Source of the DNA: Chryseobacterium sp. PMSZPI
Lineage (GTDB): Bacteria > Bacteroidota > Bacteroidia > Flavobacteriales > Weeksellaceae
Reading direction: 5' to 3'
DNA: 64,000 nucleotides
Assembly: GCF_002835665.1 (NCBI RefSeq)
Contig: NZ_PIZV01000004.1
Span: 55,234 to 119,233 of the forward strand
The notes beneath the pieces were generated by a model. It saw nothing but the letters and a program-made list of their open reading frames with translations. It searched no databases and had not been told where the DNA came from. Shown one piece after another: positions 1 through 6,399 of the stretch. The position numbers and the translations under genes are program-made. Each line of letters starts with the position of its first letter. Position 1 is the stretch's first letter.

Positions 1-89
1 TCGTAATTCCCGTATTGTATGTGATTTTTGAAACATTGCAGGAAAAGATCAAACCTATTAAAAAAGAAGAAATCAATTTAGCAGAATAA
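1..89 (+). CDS. RND efflux permease, C-terminal end (partial)
   Basis: An open frame entering from the left edge (first whole codon at base 3) ends at a TAA at 87-89 and reads VIPVLYVIFETLQEKI followed by a lysine-rich tail. The VIPVLYV(I/F)F motif is typical of the last transmembrane helix of AcrB/MexB-type inner-membrane RND transporters. The next gene downstream is an outer-membrane factor, as expected for a tripartite efflux operon whose adaptor and permease lie mostly outside this window. Only 28 residues are visible, so substrate and start cannot be judged. Confidence 0.8.
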   Translation, partial: VIPVLYVIFETLQEKIKPIKKEEINLAE

Positions 90-103
90 AATCAAGATTT
101 AAG

Positions 104-174
104 AAATTAGAAGTTAGAAATTAGAGATGGATCTAAAGACTAACTTCTAACTTCTAAACTCTAACTTCTAATTT
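104..174. repeat. 15-bp inverted repeat between permease and outer-membrane factor
   Basis: AAATTAGAAGTTAGA at 104-118 is the exact reverse complement of the bases at 160-174, and further TAACTTCTAA units fill the space between. The transcript could fold into a weak AT-rich hairpin upstream of the next start codon. It may tune the ratio of permease to outer-membrane factor or be a small intergenic repeat; neither is shown by the sequence. Confidence 0.6.
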
Positions 175-180
175 TACATA

Positions 181-1596
181 ATGAAGAGTTTATTAAACAT
201 CATAAAAGGAATAACTTTTTCAGTTTTCATATTGGGAGCCATTACATCTTGTATGGCCAGAAAGGAATATGAAAGACCGAAGAACGTTGTGGACGAAAAG
301 CTGTACCGTACTGATATGCTTCCTTCAGACAGTACAAGCATTGCCAATATTTCCTGGAAAGAGATCTTTACAGATCCTATTCTTCAGGGACATATTACCA
401 AAGCTTTAGAGAACAATCTGGATATCAGAATTGCGCTGGAAAGTATCAATTCTGCAGAAGCTTATCTGAAACAAAGTAAAGCTGCTTACCAGCCGACACT
501 TACGATTGGGCCCAATTATACTTTCCAGACTCAGTCAATTAATACCCAGTTTGGACAGATTATCGGGTCAAGACGTTATGTGAATCAGTTTGATATTACA
601 GCTAGTCTTGGTTGGGAAGCTGATATCTGGGGTAAGATGAAAGCACAAGAGAAGGCACAGTTGGCGACCTACTTAGGAACAGTTGCTGCACATAAAGCTG
701 TAAAAAGCAGTCTTGTTTCTTCCATTGCTTCGGCATACTATCAGTTGCTGACGTTCGATGCCCAGAAAAAGATTATTACGGAAACTATTGCTGTACGTGA
801 GAAAAATCTAGAAACTACTAAAGCTTTAAAAGCTTCCGGAACACTTACCGAGGTTGCAGTGCAGCAAAGTGAAGCACTTGTTTTCAATGCAAAGTCTTTA
901 TTGATCGATATTGATACGCAAATTCAGTTGCTTGAAAATACAATGAGTCTTCTCATGGGAGAACCCTCTCATACTATTGCAAGATCTACTTTAGAAGGCC
1001 AACAACTTCCGATTGATTTAAAGTTAGGATATCCGGCACAATTATTAGCCAATCGTCCTGATGTTATGAGAGCGGAATATAATCTAATGAATGCTTTTGA
1101 ATTGACGAATGCTGCTAAAGCTCAGTTTTATCCAACATTAAAGCTTACAGGTACTGGTGGGCTTCAATCAGTAGATATAGATCATTTGTTCAACGTAAAT
1201 TCATTATTTGCCAATGTTGTTGCGGGGCTGGCACAACCAATTTTGAATAAAAGAACAATCAAGACCAATTATGACGTAAGCCTTGCTAACCAGGAAACAG
1301 CTTATCTGAACTTTAGAAAAACAGTTCTTACTGCAGGAAAAGAAGTTTCTGATGCAATCAGAGTATTTTCTGTTCAGGATTCTTTTATTGAATTGAAACA
1401 AAAAGAATTAGATGCTTACAAGAAATCGGTAGATTATTCTCAGGAATTGGTGAACTATGGTATGGCTAATTATCTTGAAGTATTAAATGCCAGTGTAAAT
1501 TCATTAAATGCAGAACTTAATATTTCCAATGCAAGATACAGCAAAATGAAAGCTGCCGTTGAGCTTTATCAGGCTTTAGGCGGAGGCTGGAAATAA
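181..1596 (+). CDS. RND efflux outer-membrane factor (TolC/OprM/NodT family lipoprotein)
   Basis: 471 residues, the normal length of the family. The N-terminus is a lipoprotein signal with a lipobox ending at Cys24 (AITSC), followed by two outer-membrane efflux repeats rich in long amphipathic helices; the segment with LGWEADIWGK and the second-repeat segment LLANRPDVMRAEYNL are family hallmarks. It forms the trimeric outer-membrane channel of a tripartite pump with the RND permease whose end lies 91 bases upstream. A hairpin-plus-T-run terminator at 1868-1900 closes the operon. The drug or metal substrate cannot be inferred. Confidence 0.92.
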   Translation: MKSLLNIIKGITFSVFILGAITSCMARKEYERPKNVVDEKLYRTDMLPSDSTSIANISWKEIFTDPILQGHITKALENNLDIRIALESINSAEAYLKQSKAAYQPTLTIGPNYTFQTQSINTQFGQIIGSRRYVNQFDITASLGWEADIWGKMKAQEKAQLATYLGTVAAHKAVKSSLVSSIASAYYQLLTFDAQKKIITETIAVREKNLETTKALKASGTLTEVAVQQSEALVFNAKSLLIDIDTQIQLLENTMSLLMGEPSHTIARSTLEGQQLPIDLKLGYPAQLLANRPDVMRAEYNLMNAFELTNAAKAQFYPTLKLTGTGGLQSVDIDHLFNVNSLFANVVAGLAQPILNKRTIKTNYDVSLANQETAYLNFRKTVLTAGKEVSDAIRVFSVQDSFIELKQKELDAYKKSVDYSQELVNYGMANYLEVLNASVNSLNAELNISNARYSKMKAAVELYQALGGGWK

Positions 1597-1607
1597 ACAG
1601 TATTTTG

Positions 1608-1860
1608 TAATTAACCTGAGTTCGGTGTTCGGTTTAAGAAAATATGATTTAGGTTATTAGAAGCTGGAAGAGGGAGGTTGGAAGTTACTGTCAGTCCCAT
1701 CATCTATAGATGGTTACCATAAATTAGTAGCATCATTGTTTAAAAAAGATGAAAATACGGAAAAAGCTGTTCTTTATACCCTGAATAACTTCCTTCTTCA
1801 AGCTCCCAGCTTCCATCCTGGTTAAAATTGAAAGTTCTTATCCCGAATTCAGGTTAATTA
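1608..1860. repeat. Nested imperfect inverted repeat of about 250 bp, non-coding
   Basis: The outer arms TAATTAACCTGAGTTCG (1608-1624) and the bases at 1844-1860 are near-perfect inverted copies. Inner arms around GAAGCTGGAAGAGGGAGG (from 1660) and the complementary stretch near 1783-1813 pair as well. The centre has a small CATCTATAGATG palindrome near 1700. No reading frame of note. It fills most of the 338 bases between the outer-membrane factor and its terminator and looks like a short dispersed palindromic element rather than a regulatory site. Confidence 0.65.
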
Positions 1861-1867
1861 ATCTAGA

Positions 1868-1900
1868 GACTGTCTAAACATAGGAGACAGTCTTTTTTTT
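1868..1900 (+). terminator. Rho-independent terminator of the efflux operon
   Basis: GACTGTCT (1868-1875) pairs with AGACAGTC (1885-1892), followed by eight T residues at 1893-1900. Orientation fits the plus-strand efflux operon. The 3' arm TAGGAGACAGTCT is shared with the terminator at 19261. Confidence 0.85.
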
Positions 1901-1934
1901 GTTTAACATTGAAAGAAGGCAGAGCAAGAGTTTT

Positions 1935-2915
1935 TTATAATGTTGCCAAGATTTCCATTGCTTTTTTTTCTTTGTCCGATATCGTTTTTAAAATATCTGA
2001 TGCTTTTTGAATATATTGTAGTTCTTTTGTCTGACTTACTTTTTCGAATAGATGTGATACAGATGTCCAAAGTTCTGCAATTTCTGCAAATGCTTCATAT
2101 CCTGTTTTTAGTTGATCAAATTGAAGCAATTCATGACTTTCTTTCAAAAAATCGCGATATAAATTTCTGAACAAAGCACCTCCTGTTCCTGCTTTTTCCA
2201 TCATCATGGCGGATAGTTTAAATTCTCCCTCGATGTCTTTACTGGTGTTAAACCATTTTATAATTTCATGACTTGTTTTCAAAATCCCTTTGTAAGCAAC
2301 ATTGGTGATTGGGGGATTTAGGTATTCAGTTGTATTATTCCTGATGGCTATAGATATTGCTTTTTTTAAATCAAAGCTTTTGTTTTTTTTCTGTAGGATA
2401 TAGTATAGGTTTTTTGAAGACATTGGTCCTTTCTCAGCTCGAGCTAAAGCTAGGCTATTTAAAGATGTTTGTACCAATCCACCCTGTTGTTTTGTATCTA
2501 CTAAAAATGCACTTTGATTATCGTAGCCATAAATGGCAGCGTAATGTCCGGCAAAATGAAAAGGATTTGAAAAATATTCCAAATGGTAGCAATCTAATTT
2601 CAATCCTACAGCCTGTCCATTATCAAGAAGTTCTTTTACCTGGGTCCAGGCTTTTTGTTGGGAAGACGTTTCTTTAGTAGTTAATTCTAAATTTAAATTT
2701 CTGGCTATGTTTTGAGTCAACAAATCAGGTTTTATTCGTCCACCAATAAATGGAAAATCCATTGTTTTCATACTCCAATAGATAAAACCAAGTCCTTCAC
2801 CCAGACCAAAAAGCATAGGTTCGGAAAGTTCGATTCCCATGCGTTTCAACAAAGTTCCGGTTGCTGTGGTTTCACAATGTTGTCCCTCAAAAGGGTTTAT
2901 ATTCTCTATTTTCAT
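1935..2915 (-). CDS. BtrH N-terminal-like / DUF4872-like protein
   Basis: 326 residues. The start EGQHCETTATG places an invariant-looking Cys14 after a His near the N-terminus, followed by GEGLGF, a conserved K-L-D-Y-H segment, HFAGHYAAIYGYD and DTKQQGG. This arrangement resembles the papain-like BtrH N-terminal domain (acyl transfer in butirosin biosynthesis) joined to a helical DUF4872-type C-terminus. Within the family Cys14 and the internal His would be catalytic. No signal peptide is seen, so it is probably cytoplasmic. It is a single gene with no biosynthetic partners next to it, so the substrate is unknown. The family call rests on recalled motif pattern. Confidence 0.72.
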   Translation of the reverse strand: MKIENINPFEGQHCETTATGTLLKRMGIELSEPMLFGLGEGLGFIYWSMKTMDFPFIGGRIKPDLLTQNIARNLNLELTTKETSSQQKAWTQVKELLDNGQAVGLKLDCYHLEYFSNPFHFAGHYAAIYGYDNQSAFLVDTKQQGGLVQTSLNSLALARAEKGPMSSKNLYYILQKKNKSFDLKKAISIAIRNNTTEYLNPPITNVAYKGILKTSHEIIKWFNTSKDIEGEFKLSAMMMEKAGTGGALFRNLYRDFLKESHELLQFDQLKTGYEAFAEIAELWTSVSHLFEKVSQTKELQYIQKASDILKTISDKEKKAMEILATL

Positions 2916-3010
2916 AGCAATATGTATTGAGCTGGTTATTCAGTTGTTTCGATACCAGAAAATTACACAAATAAATCTTCACCGGAAAATAAAGCATTAG
3001 ATGCTAGGGA

Positions 3011-3577
3011 TTACCACCATTTTCCATTGAAGATCATATAAGAATCCGGATCATCCGGACAGATTCCGAAGCCGCATTCAAAGAAAGTTGCGATTCCGTT
3101 GGTGAGTGCCAATAAGAAACAAATTCCGAATGCAATACCGGCTAATAATGAGAATGAGGGCACATGTTGTTTATCTCCTTTTTCAAATTGCTTTGGAGAA
3201 AGTAATAAAAAAGCAATACACAATATACTTACAAGATATGCAACAAGGGCCCAGCTGTAAAGATGCATACCGAAAACAGGAGTTCCGTAGCCATGATCTG
3301 TAGGACTGGGACATATGTGAAGTAAAATCTGACGATAAGATATCCCGGCTCCCAGTAAAGCACTGAGGATGGATAATCCGTAATGTGTTGAACTAAATCC
3401 GAATTTTAGATTCAAAAACAATCCGATCATAATGCCAAAGAAACATAACCTCTGTAATAAACATAAAGGGCATGGATATTCATTCATAGCAAACTGGAAA
3501 TAATAAGCACCCGATAGAATGGCAGAAATAATAAGTATTCCTGCAAAATTAATATAGGCAATAGGTTGATTATTCAT
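3011..3577 (-). CDS. Disulfide bond formation protein B (DsbB family)
   Basis: 188 residues with four to five hydrophobic helices. The redox motif CPLC is at residues 36-39 at the end of the first helix, followed by LLQRL, the DsbB signature. Further cysteines at 89, 168 and 173 could form the second redox pair. It would pass electrons from periplasmic thiol oxidases to quinone in the inner membrane. It is translated two bases after a 51-residue membrane protein of the DUF5993 type, so the two form an operon. No DsbA candidate lies in the window. Confidence 0.88.
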   Translation of the reverse strand: MNNQPIAYINFAGILIISAILSGAYYFQFAMNEYPCPLCLLQRLCFFGIMIGLFLNLKFGFSSTHYGLSILSALLGAGISYRQILLHICPSPTDHGYGTPVFGMHLYSWALVAYLVSILCIAFLLLSPKQFEKGDKQHVPSFSLLAGIAFGICFLLALTNGIATFFECGFGICPDDPDSYMIFNGKWW

Positions 3578-3579
3578 TG

Positions 3580-3735
3580 TTAAAACTGGAGATTTAATGC
3601 GTTAGTAATATGCAATTTTGCCAGAAGAAGTATGAGCAGTAAACTTATCGAAAATAATATTATTGCAGGTTTTCTGCGATTTTTCCAGCCTAGCCAGAAC
3701 GCTAAAGCAAACGTAAAAAACGGGAGTGCCATCAT
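3580..3735 (-). CDS. Small membrane protein, DUF5993-like, partner of DsbB
   Basis: A 51-residue frame with start MMALPFFTFALAFWLGW, then KNRRK and a second hydrophobic helix, ending NALNLQF. Two helices separated by a short basic turn, an NLQF-type end, and placement directly before dsbB (two-base gap) match the DUF5993 family, which I recall as commonly neighbouring dsbB. Function unknown; an accessory subunit of the DsbB membrane complex is an inference. The start is the first of two adjacent ATG codons; the second (3732) is equally possible. Confidence 0.75.
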   Translation of the reverse strand: MMALPFFTFALAFWLGWKNRRKPAIILFSISLLLILLLAKLHITNALNLQF

Positions 3736-3793
3736 GTGTTTAAAATTTAAATTGAATAATTAAATATACTATAAAAATTTAACTTGCATATAT

Positions 3794-3812
3794 GTAGTAA
3801 ACTACGTAGTTT
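3794..3812. promoter_or_regulatory. Palindromic putative operator of the GNAT-MarR operon
   Basis: AAACTACGTAGTTT (3799-3812) is a perfect 14-bp palindrome, and GTAGTAAACTAC (3794-3805) is an overlapping inverted repeat, 22 bases before the first start codon. MarR-type repressors commonly bind such palindromes in their own promoter, and a marR gene is second in this operon. Binding itself is inferred. Confidence 0.55.
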
Positions 3813-3834
3813 TATACTTTAAAAATAAAAATCT

Positions 3835-4323
3835 ATGAAATTAGAGATTAAACCTATAGGAAATTCTTATTCTGAACAGGCCATTGAATTGATTCTGAAT
3901 ATCCAACAGAAAGAATTTAATACTCCCATTACTATAGAAGACCAGCCTGATCTGAAGCAGATTGAAAGTTTTTACCAAGAAGGTGGAGGTAATTTTTGGG
4001 GAGCCTTTATAGATGGAGAGCTGGTAGGCTCTATTGCTTTGATTAAGTTTGATGAAAGGGCAGGAGCGCTAAGAAAAATGTTTGTTAAAAAAGAATATAG
4101 AGGGAGAGAATTCAATATTGCTCAAATTTTGCTGGAAATATTAATCTCTTTCTGTCGTGAAAACAGAATTGGTGATCTATATTTGGGAACTATAACGGTA
4201 TTTAAAGCTGCTCAACGTTTCTATGAACGAAATCTTTTTACAAAAATTGAAAAAGAATACCTTCCGGAACGTTTTCCACTAATGAGTGCCGACGATATTT
4301 TTTATCATTTAAAAATTGACTGA
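3835..4323 (+). CDS. GNAT-family N-acetyltransferase
   Basis: 162 residues covering one GNAT fold: an N-terminal strand-helix part, then GGNFWGAFIDGELVGSIAL (strands 2-3), ALRKMFVKKEYRGREFNIAQ as motif A with the acyl-CoA loop (here R-G-R-E-F rather than the usual RGxGxG), and the C-terminal AAQRFYERNLF segment typical of motif B. It would transfer an acyl group from acyl-CoA to an unknown amine. It is the first gene behind the palindrome at 3794-3812, and its stop lies two bases before the marR start, so the pair is translationally linked. Confidence 0.85.
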   Translation: MKLEIKPIGNSYSEQAIELILNIQQKEFNTPITIEDQPDLKQIESFYQEGGGNFWGAFIDGELVGSIALIKFDERAGALRKMFVKKEYRGREFNIAQILLEILISFCRENRIGDLYLGTITVFKAAQRFYERNLFTKIEKEYLPERFPLMSADDIFYHLKID

Positions 4324-4325
4324 AT

Positions 4326-4805
4326 ATGAATGTCATCAACGAAGCAGGAATTCTTGCCATATCCACCAGGCTCCATCGACTCAGTGAGCAACTGAGGAAA
4401 GATGGCGCTTTGATTTACAAAGCCTTTGGAATTGATTTTGAACTCAAATGGTTTCCGGTTATTTTTACTATTTATCAGAAAAAAATTGCAGGTGTTGTTG
4501 AGATTGCTAATGAGATCGGCTATACCCATCCTTCTACAATAGCACTACTCAAAGAGCTTGAGAAACAGGGGTTAATCCAATGGGAAAAAGATATGCAGGA
4601 TGAACGTAAAAGACTCTTTATGTTAACGACAAAAGGTAATGAACTTATCGAGAAAATGAAACCGGTTTGGGAACTGATGTCACAGGTTTTGGGAGATATT
4701 GCAGATAATAAAAATAATTTATTGACAGCCATTGATGAAGCTGAAGATAAACTTGCCAATCAATCTTTTTACCAAAGGGCCTTACAACTGAAAAACTCAA
4801 AGTAA
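4326..4805 (+). CDS. MarR-family transcriptional regulator
   Basis: 159 residues. An N-terminal dimerisation helix (RLHRLSEQLRKDG) is followed by the winged helix-turn-helix: VVEIANEIGYTHPSTIALLK as the recognition region and DMQDERKRLFMLT as the beta-wing, then TTKGNELIEKM, the conserved MarR hinge. It most likely represses its own operon through the palindrome at 3794-3812. Pairing of a MarR regulator with GNAT enzymes on both sides (a second GNAT starts 38 bases after its stop) recalls MarR-GNAT fusions. The inducer is unknown. Confidence 0.87.
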   Translation: MNVINEAGILAISTRLHRLSEQLRKDGALIYKAFGIDFELKWFPVIFTIYQKKIAGVVEIANEIGYTHPSTIALLKELEKQGLIQWEKDMQDERKRLFMLTTKGNELIEKMKPVWELMSQVLGDIADNKNNLLTAIDEAEDKLANQSFYQRALQLKNSK

Positions 4806-4843
4806 ATATTGACAAATCAATTCATACAAATACTTATTGAAAA

Positions 4844-5344
4844 ATGATCATTAGAAAAGCAGTTCAGAACGATGTATCTCAGGCTACCCAAGTGCTTGAA
4901 GAAGTAAAAACACATATGCTTGATCAAGGAATTGATCAGTGGGATCAGGAATATCCCAATAAAAAAGTCCTTACAGAAGATATTGAAAAAAGGGAAGGGT
5001 TTGTGTACGTAGAGGATGGTAATGTATTAGCGTACATGGCGCTTAATGAGCTATGCGATGAAGAGTATAACGATTTGAATTGGAAAACAGCAACTCCGTT
5101 TCTTGTGATTCATCGTTTATATGTAAAACCCGATGCCCAAGGAAAAGGAATTTCAAGCAAAATGATTCGATATGCAGAAGAATTTGCACTTGAACATCAA
5201 TATAAATCCATCCGTTTTGATGCTTTTTCCTTGAATGATACAGCCAATGCTGTTTATCTTAAAAAAGGGTACGATCTTGTAGGAACCGTTCGTTTCCGCA
5301 AAGGAATATTTAATTGTTATGAAAAAGCAATACTTTCTTATTAA
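4844..5344 (+). CDS. GNAT-family N-acetyltransferase
   Basis: 166 residues with all core GNAT segments: MIIRKAVQNDVSQATQVLEE at the start, a substrate region with YPNKKVL and EREGFVYVEDGNVLAYMAL-like strands, HRLYVKPDAQGKGISSKM with the acyl-CoA loop QGKGISS, and FDAFSLNDTANAVYLKKGYD at the end. It is unlike the GNAT at 3835 in sequence. It follows marR on the same strand and may be part of the operon. The acceptor is unknown. Confidence 0.86.
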   Translation: MIIRKAVQNDVSQATQVLEEVKTHMLDQGIDQWDQEYPNKKVLTEDIEKREGFVYVEDGNVLAYMALNELCDEEYNDLNWKTATPFLVIHRLYVKPDAQGKGISSKMIRYAEEFALEHQYKSIRFDAFSLNDTANAVYLKKGYDLVGTVRFRKGIFNCYEKAILSY

Positions 5345-5496
5345 GAGTTTCCAATAAAATATGGGCTTTGAGCTGTTCCCTTTTAAATAAAGTGATTGAT
5401 ACATAAATAATAAATTGAATTTTAAAAATATTTCATTTAGTAGTGATATTTTATATTGTGTTATTGTTATATTTGCAAAATAGTTTTTAAAGATAT

Positions 5497-5540
5497 TTAA
5501 TTATTAACACCAAATCAACAAAATTATGATCACAAAAAAA
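5497..5540 (+). promoter_or_regulatory. Conserved leader block, copy 1, before a double-glycine peptide
   Basis: The stretch TTAATTATTAACACCAAATC and the following bases through the start codon recur almost unchanged at 5857-5900 and, shortened, at 6068-6097. A TATATTTG -7 box lies upstream at 5468-5475. The shared 5' region implies recent duplication and probably common translation control. Confidence 0.6.
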
Positions 5541-5553
5541 ACAACACTGAAAA

Positions 5554-5679
5554 ATGCAAAAAAAACTAGAAAAAAATCAACTAAGAACTATTAATGGAGG
5601 AACACTATGTTGTCCAAATGGAAATGGGGTAGACAGTACTTGTTATATTGTAGAATGGTGGCAATCTTGTAAGAAATAA
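5554..5679 (+). CDS. Double-glycine (bacteriocin-like) peptide, frame interrupted at its 5' end
   Basis: From the internal ATG at 5554 the peptide is 41 residues: MQKKLEKNQLRTINGG then a cysteine-containing core with CCPNGNG, TCYIVEWWQSCKK. By alignment with the two downstream siblings the gene should start at the ATG at 5526 (MITKKTTLKNA...), but a run of eight A residues at 5558-5565 holds one base too many and the long frame stops after 22 codons. Either the short start is used, the run slips during transcription or translation, or this is an early pseudogene or sequencing error. The GG would be the leader cleavage site in the double-glycine peptide family. Confidence 0.6.
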   Translation: MQKKLEKNQLRTINGGTLCCPNGNGVDSTCYIVEWWQSCKK

Positions 5680-5702
5680 ATAAGCTAGCTTTATCTTCAA
5701 AT

Positions 5703-5739
5703 AAAAATAAGACCGCTCATATTGAGCGGTCTTATTTTT
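5703..5739 (+). terminator. Terminator after the first double-glycine peptide
   Basis: AAAATAAGACCGCTCA pairs with TGAGCGGTCTTATTTT around a three-base loop, giving a strong stem with an A/U-rich base that can act on either strand. It separates the first peptide gene from the second, so each has its own transcript. Confidence 0.85.
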
Positions 5740-5856
5740 ATTTAAGTATTTGTATAAAATAAAGTTTTGAATGTTAATTTTTTAATATTTTAAAAAACAG
5801 TAAATATTATTCCTATATTAGTGAAATAATTTTCGCGAAATTATAATCAATAAAAA

Positions 5857-5900
5857 TTAATTATTAACATCAAATCAACAAAATCATGAACACAAAAAAA
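5857..5900 (+). promoter_or_regulatory. Conserved leader block, copy 2
   Basis: Near-identical to 5497-5540 (four differences by eye over 44 bases), ending in the start of the second peptide. A perfect TTTCGCGAAA palindrome sits just upstream at 5831-5840 and may be an operator. Confidence 0.55.
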
Positions 5901-6059
5901 TCAGTGCTAAGAAATGCACAAAAATTAGAAAGAAACGAGTTAAAAACAATTAGAGGAGGAAATTTAGGCCTTACTTGCGAGCCTGGTTCTAGAGAATGCT
6001 GCGATCCAGATCTTGATATTTGTTTTTGCTTAAAAAACGAAATTGCTTGTGAACTTTAG
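5886..6059 (+). CDS. Double-glycine (bacteriocin-like) peptide
   Basis: 57 residues. Leader MNTKKSVLRNAQKLERNELK then TIRGG, followed by a 32-residue acidic core with six cysteines (TCEPG, ECCDP, ICFC, ACEL). The leader has the hydrophobic/charged spacing and GG end of peptides processed by C39-type peptidase-exporters, and this MN(T)KK...L..A.KL.R.E...I.GG form matches peptides I know as bacteriocin-like proteins in Chryseobacterium. No exporter or modification enzyme is next to it. Biological role unproven. Confidence 0.78.
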   Translation: MNTKKSVLRNAQKLERNELKTIRGGNLGLTCEPGSRECCDPDLDICFCLKNEIACEL

Positions 6060-6067
6060 AGACTATA

Positions 6068-6097
6068 TTAACACCAAATCAACAAAATCATGAACAC
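6068..6097 (+). promoter_or_regulatory. Conserved leader block, copy 3 (shortened)
   Basis: TTAACACCAAATCAACAAAA directly before the third start codon repeats the core of the blocks at 5497 and 5857. It begins eight bases after the second peptide's stop and there is no terminator between, so the second and third peptides are probably co-transcribed. Confidence 0.55.
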
Positions 6098-6257
6098 GAG
6101 AAAAGAAGCGTTAAAAAATGCAAAAAAGTTAAAAAGAGACGAACAAAGAACTATTAAAGGAGGGGGATATGACGATGATTCTTCTGAAGAGCCGGAATGT
6201 TGTACAATAAGCGCTGGAGATTGCAAGGTAGGAGTACCATTGTGTGAGGAGCAATAA
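6090..6257 (+). CDS. Double-glycine (bacteriocin-like) peptide
   Basis: 55 residues. Leader MNTRKEALKNAKKLKRDEQR then TIKGG, followed by a 30-residue strongly acidic core (YDDDSSEEPE) with four cysteines (ECC, DCK, LCEE). Leader nearly identical in pattern to the peptide at 5886, while the core is unrelated in sequence: conserved leader with variable core, as in families of exported peptides. It is the last of the tandem array and is followed by the hairpin at 6346-6367. Confidence 0.77.
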   Translation: MNTRKEALKNAKKLKRDEQRTIKGGGYDDDSSEEPECCTISAGDCKVGVPLCEEQ

Positions 6258-6345
6258 CCTATTTTTTAGGGTAACTTACCTTACAAGTGGGTTGGTCATG
6301 CAGTGATTATCTGTCTAAATAATGTTCGTCAACTGAACAACTTAA

Positions 6346-6367
6346 AAACCCGCCAAACGGCGGGTTT
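6346..6367. terminator. Bidirectional terminator between the peptide array and the TonB receptor
   Basis: AAACCCGCC (6346-6354) pairs with GGCGGGTTT (6359-6367) across an AAAC loop. A/T tracts flank both sides, and the genes on either side converge, so it can serve both. Confidence 0.88.
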
Positions 6368-6399
6368 AATTTTGAAATTATTATTGAAATAATATAGTC

